DNA of 64,000 nucleotides from Omphiscola glabra. Lineage: Eukaryota; Mollusca; Gastropoda; Lymnaeidae. The stretch's first letter is position 1, and each line of letters begins with the position of its first letter. Position numbers and translations under genes: made by a program. The notes below the pieces were generated by a model. The model worked only from the letters and a program-made list of their open reading frames with translations. It was not told the DNA's origin and ran no database searches. Positions 1 through 30,800 of the stretch are shown one piece after another. The stretch is taken from the NCBI GenBank assembly GCA_964017045.1, contig OZ024808.1:23750918-23814917 (forward strand). The letters are read 5' to 3'.

Positions 1-42
1 TGTTGTTAAGAATGGTTTGGGTTCAAAACAAAAATTAATGTA

Positions 43-1272
43 CAGTGCAACCCGGTTATGTCGAAGGCCTTGGGGTTGGCCAAACAGCGTCGAGATAACC
101 GAGGATCGAGATAAACAAAAACCAATATGGCGGCAAAATATTAACACGTGCTTGAAATTTCTTTATGTACATGATGTGCGTTAACAAATGAGAATGTACG
201 TGTTTTTGGAGGTTTTTTTTACACAACAGCGTTGCCGTTATTTGTTGGATGAAGCGATCGGCATGCTATAAAAATGTACATACAGAATGGAAAAAATATA
301 AAAATATCACCACAATGTTTCACAGTTATTGTATGCCCGTATACTATTGCTTTGTGTTTTCATTAAGAGATCGCTGTAGTGGTAATATTTAACATGACGG
401 CTGCACCTATTTGGTACCCGGGTACCAGAATTGAGTGGTTGCGATTAAAAAACGATTAAAAATATTATTGTTGGGTTTGTAAGGTCAAATGAGGTATGAA
501 ATGAAAGATAATTGAATGTACTATACGTTTGTAAAATTAATTCTTCATTTTAACTAAAATAAACTACTACAAATGACATCCGAATAGCATTGAGTCTAAT
601 GGTACCCGGGTGCGAATGGCGGCGCTGCGTGTCTGGGTCTATTTGACTAATAATATTTTAAATCGTTTTTTAATCCCAACCTCTCAATTCTGGTACCCGG
701 GTACCAATAGCCACTTCGTAACATGACATAGTCACAACACACTGTAGTCCGCCAACACGTCTTTCTGTGCTGTGACGTCATTATTTCGCTCGGCAGAACC
801 AACATTTCCCCACCCGCAGATAGCTAGTTCAATGTGACACACAAAGCAACAATATGACCATCACGATCAATACGATACATTGCGGTGATATTTTTATAAC
901 CTTTGACACACCTACCAATCTCCCTACCCATGTGTCTCGTATGCCACAAATTTCCTTGACAACCAACAATGCACTGCTAAGATGGGGTTGTCGATACAAA
1001 CGCGAAAATACGGTGGTAGGATGGTGAAGTGGCATCGATAACTAACATTTTCAAAAGCTGGTGATTGGTCATGGGGATCGAGATAACCAACGTTAAGTGG
1101 CAAATTTGGCCCTCTTTTGTGCTCGAGATATTAGGGTTCGGCGACATAAAAGAATCGACATAACCGATGAGAAAATGCTAAGACAAAGAGAGAATTTGGC
1201 GGTTCCACTTCAAAAACGTCGACTTAATAGGGTTGGCGAATTAACCGAGGTTGAGATTAGCGGGTTCGATTG
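43..1272. mobile_element. Probable pogo/Tc1-type non-autonomous transposon
   Basis: The left end (CAGTGCAACCCGGTTATG) and the reverse complement of the right end (CAATCGAACCCGCTAATC) match imperfectly and both are flanked by TA, the target duplication of Tc1/mariner/pogo elements. Sub-terminal motifs of the type TCGAGATAACCGA recur near both ends, which is typical of pogo-like ends. No transposase is readable inside. A smaller MITE (399–718) is inserted in it. It ends only about 34 bp from the splice donor of the last TNNI3K exon in the window. The termini are diverged, so the superfamily call is tentative. Confidence 0.45.
399..718. mobile_element. MITE with long inverted repeats and 9-bp target duplication (Mutator-like?)
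   Basis: Two arms of about 60 bp (around 399–470 and 645–718) are inverted copies of each other and share the palindrome GGTACCCGGGTACC, followed by AGAATTGAG. The element is flanked by TAACATGAC at 390–398 and 719–727. A 9-bp duplication with long TIRs suggests a Mutator-like MITE; if it is read as 8 bp, a hAT origin is possible. A larger diverged relative sits at about 39530–40510. Confidence 0.65.
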
Positions 1273-1305
1273 TAATATATATGAATCTGTCAAACATATA
1301 TTTAC

Positions 1306-18060
<16,755 letters not shown>

Positions 18061-18774
18061 TCTATTTTTTAACTTGTCATTGTCCTGCAGCTGAGAAAGA
18101 TCAAATATATATAAGATAAATAAAACACCCATTGACATCTTTGAAATACTTCACACAGGTAAAATTGGATTGAATGGGTCAGAAATGTCATGCAATAAGC
18201 ATTAGCTCAGGTGTTTTGCCATTTATCATGTTTAGAGATAGAACACTTCCCATTCCGTTTATGATTTTTTTTAATGATGAAGAGTTCTCTGACAAGGTCA
18301 ATCCAATACTTCAATACACTTTTTGGTCCCCACTTTTTAAATAAATAAAAACGAGCAGGCCTAAACTTTTTTTTAAAAATCGTATCATTAATTAATCCCC
18401 TTTAGACGGTATTAATAGTATTTGTACATTTTCAGTAGACCATCTAGTTGAGGCCTAACCTATGTTTTACTAAACTTACTTTTACCAATACAAATAAAGT
18501 ACAGCATTAGTTAGTAGTTAGAGCATTTTTTTTAGGCAACCGATGGCCTAGACCTACAAAATATCTAGTTATGGAAAAAGGAGATGTCCAAACAGAAAAT
18601 GCATACAGCCATAATTACTTTCTAATTATAGTCTTCTTACTTACTCATACTCTGTATTGGTCCACTACCACCGACTTGATTTATAGTATTAGTATATTTA
18701 GTATATTATTATTAGTATGATTTATGACTATGAGTAAATCATTTTCATTTTGACTTTATTGAGATTGATCAAAC

Positions 18775-19985
18775 TATTTGAAGCAATCAATTATCGAATT
18801 TGGAGTACCCCAGGGCTCGGTCTTAGGCCCGGTGCTTTTCACTATGCACTGTCAGCCCCTGGGTGCAGTGATCAAGCAGTTTGACATGCTACATCACAGG
18901 CTCGCGGATGATACCCAACTTCAGAAATCTGTGATCCCCTCTCAGTTCCCTCAGCTTCTTAGTATGACACAGAAGACAGTGGAGTCAGTTAATCACTGGA
19001 TGACCATAAACAAGCTCAAATTAAAAAATGAAAAGACCGAGCTGGTCCCCATTGCTACAGCTCAAAAGCTAAAATCCTTAAATAACACACAATCCCTTTA
19101 TCTCTCAGGTGTGCAGATTGAGTTTGCATAAACAGTGCGAAACCTGGGTCACTAACTATAGAAAATCACATTAACATGATTTGCAAGGTGATTTTTCAAG
19201 AGTTGCGCAGAATTAGTCATATCAGACCTTTCTTAACATTTGATGCATCAAAGAGGCTGATGTCTGAATTCCTGCTATCATGCATGGACTACTGCAATGC
19301 TCTCATGGTGGGTCTTCCAGCTACGCTCCTGGATAAAATTAAAAAAGCACAGAATAATGCGGCTTGCATTGTTCTTTGCAAGTGCAGATTCAATCATGCT
19401 AAAACACTTCTGAGAGAGCTGCATTGGCTGCTGGTCCGCGCTCGCATAGAGTAAAAAATTGCAACTCTGTGCTACCGCAGCTTGCATGACCTGGCACTGT
19501 CCTATCTCAAAGCGCTCATGACGCTTTACGTACCCACTAGACAACTCTGCTCATCCGATAGTGGCTAACTCTCGATACCATGTGTTTGCCTTGAGACTTA
19601 CAGAAGGCGCACTTTCGCATTTGCTGGCCCAAAAATTTGGAAAACCCTTCATGTTGCTCTCAGAAACAGCCAGACACTGGAGTCCTTCAAAACCAATTTG
19701 AAAACACATCTATTTTGCAAACACCTGCTGGGACGATGTTGCCAACCATCTTTTCCAGCTAGCTATTATCTCCTAGATGTATATTGGCTTGTGTTGTTTA
19801 TGGTTGCAAGGTGATGTAATACTTTGAATGGATATGTCCGTGTGTAGTTTTGTATTATTGCGTTTTGTATTTCAATGTGGTAAAATATAGATTGCCTTCA
19901 TTTTTCTTTTAATGTGGTTGACTTTGTACCATGCTTCGAGCCTTTGGGCTTTGGTGATTTTCAAATAACTTTAATTATTTATTCT
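18775..19985 (+). mobile_element. Decayed non-LTR retrotransposon (LINE), 3' half
   Basis: The frame from 18778 codes a reverse-transcriptase segment with GVPQGSVLGP and the catalytic-site box ADDTQLQ (the usual F/Y before ADD is L), then KLKNEKTEL. After a stop near 19129 a second frame (19176–19454) codes the usual downstream region (DYCNALMVGLP, LHWLLVRARIE). A third frame continues to about 19730. Frameshifts and stops make it inactive. The 3' end carries ATGCTTCGAGCCTTTGGG, shared with the SINE at 10938. The family resembles CR1/L2-type elements. A minus-strand 3' fragment of the same family lies at 60680–61015. Confidence 0.85.
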
Positions 19986-20529
19986 GTCTATAAATGAAAA
20001 TGAATGAATAGTAGTCGATTATGAGTTTAAGACCAAGACAGTAAGAAGACCAATCACTAACTTTTACCAAGTAAGTACTAAAACTAAGAGTAGGCTAAGT
20101 ATAGTATAAGTAAATTTTAGTAAGATTACTCCGATTACTACTTCAGACTCACTACTGACTGACTTAACTGACTACTTTACTACTTGTAGAAATAAGTCGT
20201 TCGGTTCAACATAGTAAAACAAATGAATATCATGAATTTAAATCATTTTAAATGAATTGTTAAAAGTTATTTAAGAAGGTAATAACCTTTAATGCCTCTT
20301 TGTTTGAAAGAAGTAGCAATATGTATAGCGTAAACACTCCATAAAGTTAAGTGACATAAAGACCGGAAGAGAGAAAACGAAAGAACCTTCAACTTTATAC
20401 CGGAAATAATTCCATTTCGACAATTTACATACAATTAAAAGAGCTCTGTATTTTATCGTAGGCCTACTTAATTTTGATTAAATACTACCGCGTTTACGAT
20501 CTTACACTAAAGCAGGAAGGGGTGGGTGG

Positions 20530-20582
20530 GAAAGGTGGTCCACCCCGTGTGACACTGTTAAACCCTAGCTACGTCACTGGGG
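20530..20582. mobile_element. hAT transposon end remnant
   Basis: The sequence CACCCCGTGTGACACTG...CTAGCTACGTCACTGG closely resembles the right end of the hAT element at 57548–59402 (CGCACCGGGTGACACC...TTAGCTACGCCACTG). No matching left end is visible. Confidence 0.5.
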
Positions 20583-21655
20583 TTATACCATAAATTTATT
20601 TCAATTTTGAAACATGATGCTACTTTTTAAGATAGATTGTTCTGAAACTATATTATGTCTAAGACAGACTATGTACAATTAAATATTTATCATTTATTCG
20701 CTAGAATTAGAGACATTTAATTAATGATTCTTCATTTAGTATAATAGAATTGAAATAATCAGCACAGAAATTGTTTATTCTGTTTGTATAGTGTTTTATA
20801 TTAATGTCGATCCCTTCTTTCTTTTTTTTTTTTTTCATTCTTCCAATTTTTTTTAATTATTATTTTTTTTATTTTTAAAAACAATTTTTAACGATTTTAA
20901 AAAAACAAAACAAAAAAAACAACGACAACGTTTAAAACATTTTTAACGATCTTTGACTGATAAGGAGAAATAAATAAATGCGTTTTTGGACGGTCTAGGA
21001 ACCCTGATGTCATATATCACAAAATGTAGACACATCGTAGCAAATTCGAGGAGGCCCCCCCCCTTTTTTTTTTCCTTAAACCTGCGCATTTATAAATGAC
21101 TCCTATAGAGATTAGGCATACACTTGACTTAGTGTATGGGAAATAATGTTGGGAAATGGAAACGGGTTCATTTTACACCAGTTCATTTACCAAAAGTTAT
21201 TACTATATCTCGATATGTAGACTGGAGGTGGGCCTCCTACCTGGTCATGACCTACTAAGTGGGTCATGACCTGGGGGGGAGGTGGGGTAGTCATAAATGA
21301 AAAGTCTAATCAAGAGGTTCAAGAGAACAAAAAAGATTGGCAACCACTGTTAATTAATTGCTTCACGGAGTTGGGTAACTTTTCGAAACAATTTGTATTT
21401 CTGGGGACTTTTGATGACATTTTTGAAAAGGATACCTTAAAGATTCTGTGTTTCGTTTTATACACGTTCTTAAAATAGTTCGTATCAATTTCCTTCTGAT
21501 TTTTTTAATCGGCTAAAAAGAATGTGGTTATGATAAACTGTAAATAAAATTCTCGATAATTATAAAAGGTACATGAAGTAACGATTCACAACCCAGTTTT
21601 TTAAAAATATTTATTCAAGAGCTTACACATAAAATCTTTTTGTTTAATTTTAAAT

Positions 21656-24600
21656 ATGACGATTGATGTATTGAATTTCAATGTTGGTGTTCTGGGTCAT
21701 GTTGACAGTGGCAAAACCAGCTTGTCAAAGGCGCTAAGTACAATTGCAAGCACTGCTTGTTTTGATAAAAATCCTCAGAGCAAGGAACGGGGAATTTCGC
21801 TAGATCTTGGATTTTCTTCTTTCACTGTTGATATCCCGACTACAAAAAAGGATGACCTTAAAGGCTACAGCAGTATTCAATATACTCTGGTAGACTGTCC
21901 TGGGCATGCTAGTCTTATTCGCACTATTATTGGGGGTAAGTAAGTTAAATTGTATAATAACATTATGAGTATGAGTGTAATAAAGGGTCTGAATTCAAGC
22001 TGTGCAAAGTAAATAAATCATGGAGCAAGTTATTTCTAGGCTTAAAAAAGGTCAGGACAATTTAAAGGACATTTTATGGCTAAATGCCCTTAGGCTTAGG
22101 AGAGATCATGTCTTGAATTCATTTGCATGTTTATTGGGAGTCACTTCCCTTTTGTTTATTTTTGAGTTTGAGAATAGTTAAATGTTTTTTTTTTTGTGTG
22201 CCTGATTTATGGTTCAGGTTAGGTTTAGGGATACATTTAGGAAATTTTTTTCATTATTATTTGACGTTTTATTCTTAATTTTACGGGTTGCGGCAACCAA
22301 GATGGCGGCCATAATAAAATACGAGACACAATCTCTCCAAATTTACAGACAAAACATTAACAAGAAACAATAAATAATTGAATCAAAATTTTTAAAAAAC
22401 TGTGTGTTCAAAGATTCTGACCAAAATGAAGTTCTAAAGTCTCTGACAGAAGTCAGAAGTGGTATTTTTGACAAACAAAACAGCAATATAAGCAAAATGA
22501 GAATAAGACTGATGGTGATAGTTTCAGTGAATGTCTTTGTGAAAGTGATATTGAACAAAACAAGCCATCCCCAGTCTCATTTCAATGGAGGTGAACACTA
22601 GGGAAAATCAAATATATCCATCACTGATCTAATTTCTTGCACTAATACACCAGTGAGAGCGAAGAATGAAAACAAATTAATTCAGATTCTTTCTCAATAT
22701 TACCATATGGAATCTATCAAATACCCTCATAATAGTTGTCTTCAATTGCCCTCTATTTCTGATCTTGATTTTTTATGTTTAAAATATTAAAATTACATTA
22801 ATAATATGTATATTCTTTTGCCTTGATAGTATGCACCAGAATTATGTGAGACACTTTGAGAACTACATTTTGATCAGAATCTTGGAACACATACATTTAA
22901 AATTTTTTATTTTATTTGTTGTTTTTGTATTTTCTTGTCTCCTAAAGGAGACGTTTAGCCAAAACGTCCATCTAACTGTCCTGTCTTTTCTTTTTCAAGC
23001 CTAAACATATCTTGTTCCACTAGTTATGTAAGTAAGTTAGTATACAGGGTGGGCCAATAAAAGTGAGAACATCTCATAGCATATGAGTTATTTCAAAATA
23101 TAATTTAATTAATTATAATTCTTCATACATTTTTGTGTGAAATATTTAGCTAATCAGAAATCATGTAAGTAAGTAAATCAGTAAACTATTTAATCTAGTA
23201 TGGGTTTAGTTAAACTACTTTTATGTGATTAAATCACATTTTACGAGATGTTCTCACTTTTATTGGCCAACCCTGCAGTATAAAGTTTAAGTAAACAAAC
23301 TCATTTTCAAAAATAGTAATATGAAAACTTATGCATTATTAATTAATAAGTTATGTGATGAATGTTGAGCATGGCATGGGGAGTCTTCTTTTTTTCTTTG
23401 TTGAGTTACACCCAGGTCTACACATTGGTAATTTGATTGCTTTTCTCTGGAGGATGAGTCTGAGGCTCACTTATTCTGAAAGCACATAATCCCAAGTCTA
23501 CTATAAATAAAGTTCAAGAATGTTATAAGCAATACTGATATTGAGGTTCAACTTAAATTTTTTATACATTGTTGTATGCTCACTTTACAGATTTGAAATT
23601 TTTGTTATCGTTGCCATATGATGAATATTCTTTTTATTGCTGTAAAGGAGCTCAAATCATTGACTTGATGATGTTGGTTGTGGATATAACCAAGGGAATG
23701 CAAACACAAACTGCTGAATGTCTTGTCATAGGGGAGATCACCTGCAGCAAAATGATAGTTGTTCTCAATAAACTTGATATGATCCATGCAGACAAACAAG
23801 CTTCAACAGTTGACAGGGTTTGAAATTACATGTATTACTGTGTCTTGATGCATAACTCACATACAAATTCTAGTATTAGATTTTCTATTTAAGCCCCTTT
23901 GCATCTTAAAATATGTAAGGATAAATTATTCAAGCCTGCTAATAATATGTACAGTATAAGGAGGTTGAGTTGTAAATAGTATAGTGGAAACTTTTAAAGT
24001 ATATTTTCTTTGTTATTTGTAAATGATGTATCTTTCCTTTTTCAGATGAAAAAACGCATGTGGAAAACACTGGAAGGAACTAAATTTGCAGAATGTCCGA
24101 TAGTAGCTGTATCAGCTAAACCAGGAGGTCCAGAGGTACATTCATTTTAGAATTGCTTATTTCATTTAAAGAAATGTTCATACTGTTAGACATAGCCCAT
24201 TTTTAAAAATGATTTTAACTTGTGTTTTTAAAAAAAATGTTGACCCTCTAATTTTTGGTTAAGAAATAATAAGCATTTAACAGCAAAATCAGAACTTTTA
24301 AGAAGACATTTTTTTAAAATATAGATTCTCACCCAATTACAGGCACCAGAAACTGAGGCTATTTCTGTTAATGATCTTATTTCAACATTGATCAATAGCA
24401 CCTATATGCCTTCACGGTCTGAAGAAGGTCCTTTTGTTTTTTCTGCTGATCATTGCTTTTCTATACGTGGCCAAGGAACTGTAATGACTGGCACTGTACT
24501 GAGTGGTAAAGTCAGCATAAACGATGTAAGTTGATGGTATTACATTTGTAAAAGGCTGCTCAGATAAAGTTATTGAAGAAAAATCAGTTTGCCTTTATTT

Positions 24601-26864
24601 GGTGAAATTAGACAAACACTAATCACTAATACATATTTTTGTTTGCAATTTGTATGTCTATAGTTCTCAGAGGTGAGATAATTCAAGTGAACTACCACCG
24701 TGAATGTCTGTGTGTTAAAATACATGTGTTGGAGTTAGTTTTGAAGATGGGCTAATCTTAAGTATAGCTGGAATATATGTCTCATATTACAACATATAAA
24801 TTAGAATGGGGTATCTCATTACTACCACCACTAAAAAAATGTTTTCTTTTCAGACAGTAGAGATTCCATCTTTAGGCATGACAAAAAAAGTTAAATCTAT
24901 GCAGATGTTCCGAAGTCCAGTTGAAAAAATTAAACAGGTTTGTTGAATTCTGTTACAATTTAATTGCAATTAGATACCACTCATTAAATTTAGATGCGCT
25001 AGCCGTATCCTGTATCTAAAAAATAAAACGCTTTCAGACAATTACATATCACAACTTTTTTTTTGAAGACACCATACTAATCAATTTATGCCACTCCAAG
25101 TGAAACTGTGGTGAATTTTAACCACTATACGAAATTTATTAATTGTATTGTCCATTATATTTCTAAATATAGTTTATAGCTTGTCAGTTTGAAATTGACT
25201 ATGACCACCTTACTCATGATATATGCTAAATGTGAACTTGGCTGTGAATGCATGGGTTGAATTTGATACATGATGCACAGTAATGTATTGCATCTCACTA
25301 GTATTTCTTATCTTATTTCAGGGTGATAGGGCTGGAATCTGTGTCACACAGTTTGATCCAACCCTGCTGGAACGAGGCCTTGTCTGTTCTCCTGGGGCTC
25401 TGGTCACAGTAGAGGCCGTCATCATATCCATCAAGAAAATCACCTACTACAAAGGCTCCATCACTACAAAATCTAAATTTCACATAACACTTGGACATGA
25501 GACAGTCATGGGCAGAGTTTCTGTATTTGGTCTCCCTTCAGAGAGTTCAGTTGGCTCTGTCGAGAATTTATCCCAATCACTGAGTGACTCTCATTTAGAT
25601 GGGCATGTGTTTGACTTTAGTAAAGAGTATGTTTACCTAGATGAGCTGATAAGTGCAGGGAAGAAATCTGAAGATGACAGCCTGACACAGCAGAACCTGA
25701 ATGTTGGTAGACAGTTTGCTCTGATAGAGCTAGAGCGACCCATCACGTGCGCACCACATTCTCTAGTTATTGGCTCTCGTTTAGATGCCGATGTTCATAC
25801 GAGTGCATGCCGTATTGCATTCCACGGGAAAATTTTAGAAGCTATGACGGATGTGAAATATAAAGAAACTATTCTTCCAAAGGTTAAAGCATTTAAAGTA
25901 AGGATTTTATTTATTGCTTCATTTTGAAATTTCCATTATTATTTATTGTTCCATTCTGTCATCTCAAGAGTTTATTAATATGATTTAAGCATAATAGATT
26001 GCAAAATTTTAGAGTGATGGGCACATTCTTATCGACCTTATATTATATTTCTGTATTAAAATTGACATTGTTAAATAAAAATAGAAATTCTTAATTTTCC
26101 ATGAGGGCAAAATTTATCCAAGCGGGGGGAGATGTCACTGGTTAAAATAATTGAATCTCTAACATTACATTAAATTCTTATTTTAATGAAATTTTTCAGA
26201 TGAAAGCACGAGAAGGTCAAGTTGAGCGAGCCACTGACAAATATTCCATCATTGCAAAGAATCTTTTTAAAAAGGAGACCAATTTAGCGGCTTTTGCCAA
26301 CCTCCGTGTTGTTTTGTCTTCTGGTGAAAAGGGTATCATTGAAGGTGGTTTTGGACAAAGTGGGAAAGTCAAGATTAGGATTCCAGGTGAGAAGTCTTAT
26401 TGCCAGATGTTGTTTTTGGTGCTGATATAGACTTATTTTGAATTGGTTTTTTTTATGTTGGTATAGACTTATTTTGAATTGTTGTTTTTGGTGTTGATAT
26501 AGACTTATTTTGAATTGTTGTTTTTGGTGTTGATATAGACTTATTTTGAATTGTTGTTTTTGGTGTTGATATAGACAATTTCTAACCACTTCACACACAT
26601 TCTTTAGCATCTCATTTCTTTCAAACCCATTTGAAATCATAATTATCAATGCAAGATTTTGTTCATAATTTATCAACTAAAATTATATCATCAGAGGGGC
26701 TCTGTGATGAAACGTATCAGAGATACTCTGGCAGTAACAAGAAAAAGGGTAAAGCTAAAGATGATGAGGCAGCACCTGCCCCAGAAGCCAAGGAGCCCGT
26801 CAGAGTGTGCCTCAGTTTCAAACGTTATGTTTATGACCTCAAGAAAGACATGATACAGAGCTGA
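21656..26864 (+). CDS. EEFSEC: Selenocysteine-specific elongation factor (eEFSec)
   Basis: Exons: 21656–21935, 23648–23817, 24046–24135, 24343–24525, 24854–24937, 25322–25897, 26200–26386, 26695–26864. Phases close exactly and give 579 aa (vertebrate protein about 596). It is the EF-Tu-like GTPase that brings Sec-tRNA to UGA codons with the SECIS/SBP2 machinery. Seen: G1 GHVDSGKT (residues 14–21), switch region SKERGISLDLG, G3 DCPGH (80–84), G4 NKLD (134–137), SAKPGGPE, beta-barrel domains II–III (HCFSIRGQGTVMTGT, GDRAGICVTQFDP, KFHITLGHETVMGR) and the C-terminal domain IV (SLFKKETN-like FKKETN, FGQSGKVKI) ending in a Lys-rich tail and SFKRYVYD. The start ATG is the first in frame and directly precedes the conserved GTPase fold. 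Introns carry a MITE, a mariner-like MITE and a 36-bp tandem repeat. All key motifs are intact. Confidence 0.97.
22155..22370 (+). mobile_element. Dispersed MITE with YY1-type motif (copy 2)
   Basis: It contains ATGGTTCAGGTTAGGTTTAG, GGATACATTTAGG, CAACCAAGATGGCGGCCAT and an end AATAAAATACGAGACACAATC...AATTTAC, matching the copies at 60165–60370, 39355–39515 and 13495–13715. It lies in EEFSEC intron 1. Confidence 0.7.
23043..23278. mobile_element. Mariner-like MITE
   Basis: Near-perfect inverted repeats of about 35 bp: left CAGGGTGGGCCAATAAAAGT then GAGAACATCTC; the right end is the same in reverse complement with one G→T change. TA dinucleotides flank both ends. The interior is about 160 bp, A/T-rich, without an ORF. 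It lies in EEFSEC intron 1. Confidence 0.8.
26408..26580. repeat. 36-bp tandem repeat, about 5 copies
   Basis: The unit is TTGTTTTTGGTGTTGATATA followed by GACTTATTTTGAATTG. It begins about 20 bp after the donor of EEFSEC exon 26200–26386. The antisense open frame through it is an artefact of a period divisible by 3. Confidence 0.9.
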
Positions 26865-27802
26865 TGTGATGACGTAAGTCGTACATTTATGTTGACCATC
26901 ATGACTTGCCCCCTACTTGTATGTTTCTATTTCCTTTTTGAAAGCTTCTTTCCGGCTCAGATGTTTCAATTTTATTTTCATTGGCAATTGTGCAAATTGA
27001 CCTTAAGCTTAAATCCAATTTGTATTCTTTCAGAAATTCATTTAATCAGAATCTTCACTTTATTTGTTAAATTCATATTATTATATAACTGTTATTGTGG
27101 ACAATGACATAACACAAAAATACAAATCTGGCATGTTTTAACAGGACATATCTCCTGAACAGCGAGTTATGATAATGTTATGATGGGTGGGTAACTCAAG
27201 TGTCTGTTCCTGTTGTAAATGTAAATTTGCTTTTAATTTGTTTCTTTTTTCTACTATTAAAACTACTCGTTATTCCGAGTCTAGCTGTTTAGTGGTGGTT
27301 GAACATGAATATTCATCTTGGTGGTGGCATATTTGATTTTGTAAGTTTGTATACTTGTGAGGTATGGAGAGAATCATTTACTTGTCAAAGATTAGTTGAA
27401 AGTTACTAACAAGGTCAAATGATTGTTACATGCTGTTTTCTTTGTATTTTCAATACAATTCTCTGCATACACTTTTTAGATAAACTTAAAATGAAGCAAA
27501 TGTGATAGTGCATAAATTTACCCCTTACTCCAGTTAACTACATAGTACACCAATTAACTCCCAAACCATTCTTACATCCTCTTGGTAAATTATCAGCACA
27601 ATTTAAATTTCTGAAAGATATAAATTATTCAAGACAATTTTTAAATACTGTTTGGTTTTTTTTAATCCAAAAGAAAATCACATTTTATCTTTATTAATCA
27701 GCTACTATCTGATTTTAAAGTTAAAACTTGGTTTAGAAATTTATTTCTCATTTTAAATAGATTTTCAATTTGTGTTGTTTTATTCTTTTTTAAATAAACA
27801 CC

Positions 27803-27834
<32 letters not shown>

Positions 27835-30800
27835 GACACTGTGTAATTTTTTTTAATAAATAGACTTTAAAACTCAGTCATAACCCTCACAATAAATATA
27901 CAAAGATTCTCTACCTTAAATCAATAGACTTAATTCCATGCCCATGAGAAAAACAAAAAAATGGAAATAACTGGTGTTTCCTTCAAATAATGAATGTGAT
28001 ATCAATAAAATGATGTGCTGACAACTTGCTGATTGTTTCATTTATTTTTATAAAGCAATTATTCACAATGATACATACCGGTGCGTAAAATTTGGTTTTA
28101 CATGCAAATAAAATAACATTTAAACCCATGCTCAAACTTGATAAATACAACACAGGTTTTTAACTGTGAAATAGACTTAAAACACCAAATTGATTTTATG
28201 TGTATATGAAACAAAAACATGGAGCATTTGAATAATATAAACTTAAAAAAAGTGATAAATAATAACTCTTTGCATATTCGTATTAAAGAGAAGGAAACAG
28301 GACAGTTCGACAATGAAGCAGTGGAAGATTTTGATTAACAAACACCTTTTCTTTAGGCAATAAAACTGTGGATTGTTTTCCTTGTCCTGCAATTTAAAAT
28401 TAAGATGAGTCACATTATCCAAGTACTTGTACATAATTTACATCAAACAACTGAGGAAAATGATTGGACACAGAAATATATATCTTGGGTCAACATTCCA
28501 TGTTTGCAGTTCTATAGCCTAAAACTACAACAATTATATTTACAAACATGCATAAAGCTCAAATCATTTTTCAATAAAACTACAAGGTAAGACTTTTTTT
28601 TTATATAGCGAGCAAACACAAAATGTTTTTGAGACATTTGCTGATCTGCATCAAGGAATACAACATACAAAATGATGTCTACAATTAAATAAATAACATT
28701 TTGAGCATTTTTTAAACTTTAAAAAAAAATAAAAACATAATTGACATCAACTTGTATATATTTCTTTTTTGAATGCTTACCTGTAAAACTCAAGTGATAA
28801 AAAATGTAATGTGTTTCCATTAAAATAAGTCAAAGAATTTCTTAGATTATTTTAAAAAAAATGATATTCTGATTTCTCCGAATAAGAAAATGCATTGTAA
28901 ATAATCATTTTTACAAACCATAAATAAGAGAATTAGTTTAATTATTTTTGCAAACTCATCCATTTATTAATCGAATAGATTCTCTTACTTCACCAGCATA
29001 CGGAAACAGTTATTGAAAAAAAAGTGTTCTATGGAATAAAAATTAATTTTTTAAATAAAAAATAATAATTATAAAATACTTATTCAAGCAGATTTTCAAA
29101 TAATTTTGAAGTGAACTGTTAACATATATATTTCAAATTTAAAAAATTTCAATTGTACTTGTGCACAATGTTTAGAGCACACTTGCCAATTTTCCACAAA
29201 TTTTATGGAACTCTTTTACACAAGAAAACTTTTAAAATATTTTTTTAAACCTTAAATTTAAATGAAGACTAAAATGATTTATTATAGATGAAAAATTAAT
29301 GATTCGTAATTGCATCCTACTACCAACAAGGAGAGTCAATTGAAGTTTCTAGAAGGCAGTTACATCTGCCAAAAAAAAATTAATTTTTTTAATATGTTTC
29401 TGGGTTTTTTTTTAAATGTACAGTAACAGAAATTGAGCCACAGATTAAGAAAAGGGACATAACTTTGGTGCCTAAACTATTTTTAAAACAATGTGCCAAT
29501 TAAGTAATTTATTTTCATTTCCTTCAGATGATGCGGTGCATGCTTACTTTATGGTTTTCATCATGACAAGGCATCTAAATCAGTTTAGTCAAAAGTAACT
29601 ATGGCATGACCTTGATGGCTTTTATCAAGACATGCTTTGTTCATCCAATATAAAAAGCTGTTTTAAGAATATTTTTACATCTCATATCCATAAAAATTTA
29701 TATGATATGGAAATTGCCTTGTGATTCAAATGGACAAAGAAACTATTTTTCTTTTAAGAATTTACATTTTGGATTCAATAATTTTTAAAAAGGACGTTTT
29801 TTAAGAAAATATTGTATGATGAAAATTGTGCAATTTTTAATATGATTCATCAATTCCATTCTAATGGTAATGCAGAATCTTGACGTCAGAAAAATAAAAA
29901 CAATGAAAAGGGAAAGAACATAAAATATAGTTTTTCTATAATTTCATTTAAAATAAATCAAATTTATGGCATGCTGTTTTTGCTTTTTAAATCCTTATAC
30001 TTATAGGATTATTTTAAATTGTTTGACTTTCTGCTATTGTTATAAATAAACGGGGCTTTCAGAAATATTGACCTTGTCGAGTCGCAAAAATTGTTAATTT
30101 ATGTCGCAAAGCAGTCCACTCAATTTAGAAGATAATAAGCAAATTATAGAAAATTAAATAGCCTTAAAGTATGTTTGACTAAAGCTAAGTTTAGTATAGT
30201 TTATTTATGAAGGCTAAGCAGCTTTGTCTTGGCTATACACAAGGGAAATGTTTAACATTTATATTTCTCTTTGATTAACATGCTTTATGGAGTCACTATC
30301 CCAACTGTATATCAACACCTGATTGAAATAATAAAACTAAATCAAATAAATGTTTAAAAAATTGCAAAACATCTGGCCACCCCATTAAATAGCTCTACAA
30401 AATGTATAGACTTGACAGTTACTCTGAATACCACTACAGACTTATTGAGACACTGAATCTCACATTGTACCACCCCCTCTGTTGTCAATGTCTTTGCAAC
30501 AAGGTGAAGGCTTAAAAGTTTCTTTTTCCTCTCAGATTTATTTCTTCTCCAAAATTAGAAGAAGAATCTCCCAGTACAATATGAGTCATGACAATTTATA
30601 AAAATGTTTCTTTTTGTTGAAATATAAAAATTGTCAACACAGCCAAACATTATTTTGTTGGGTTCTGATATAATGATCAGCAAGAATGCACCAAAGCAGC
30701 TGCTTCCTTCAAATTATGATACTGATACAGATTGAAGTTAACATTTAATGATTGAGAAATTTTTTTTTTTAGAAGCCTAATAAATTAGGCTTAAGTGGAG

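Larger units (their letters stand above)
18061..21655. other. Intergenic region between divergent TNNI3K and EEFSEC
   Basis: Both genes are transcribed away from this 3.6-kb stretch, so both promoters should lie in it. I see no TATA box or other clear core promoter element. It holds a decayed LINE (18775–19985), a hAT end remnant near 20535–20580 and long A/T tracts (20815–20930). Confidence 0.6.

Noticed and set aside
25313..25498. Antisense frame within EEFSEC exon 6
   Set aside because: Shadow of the coding strand.
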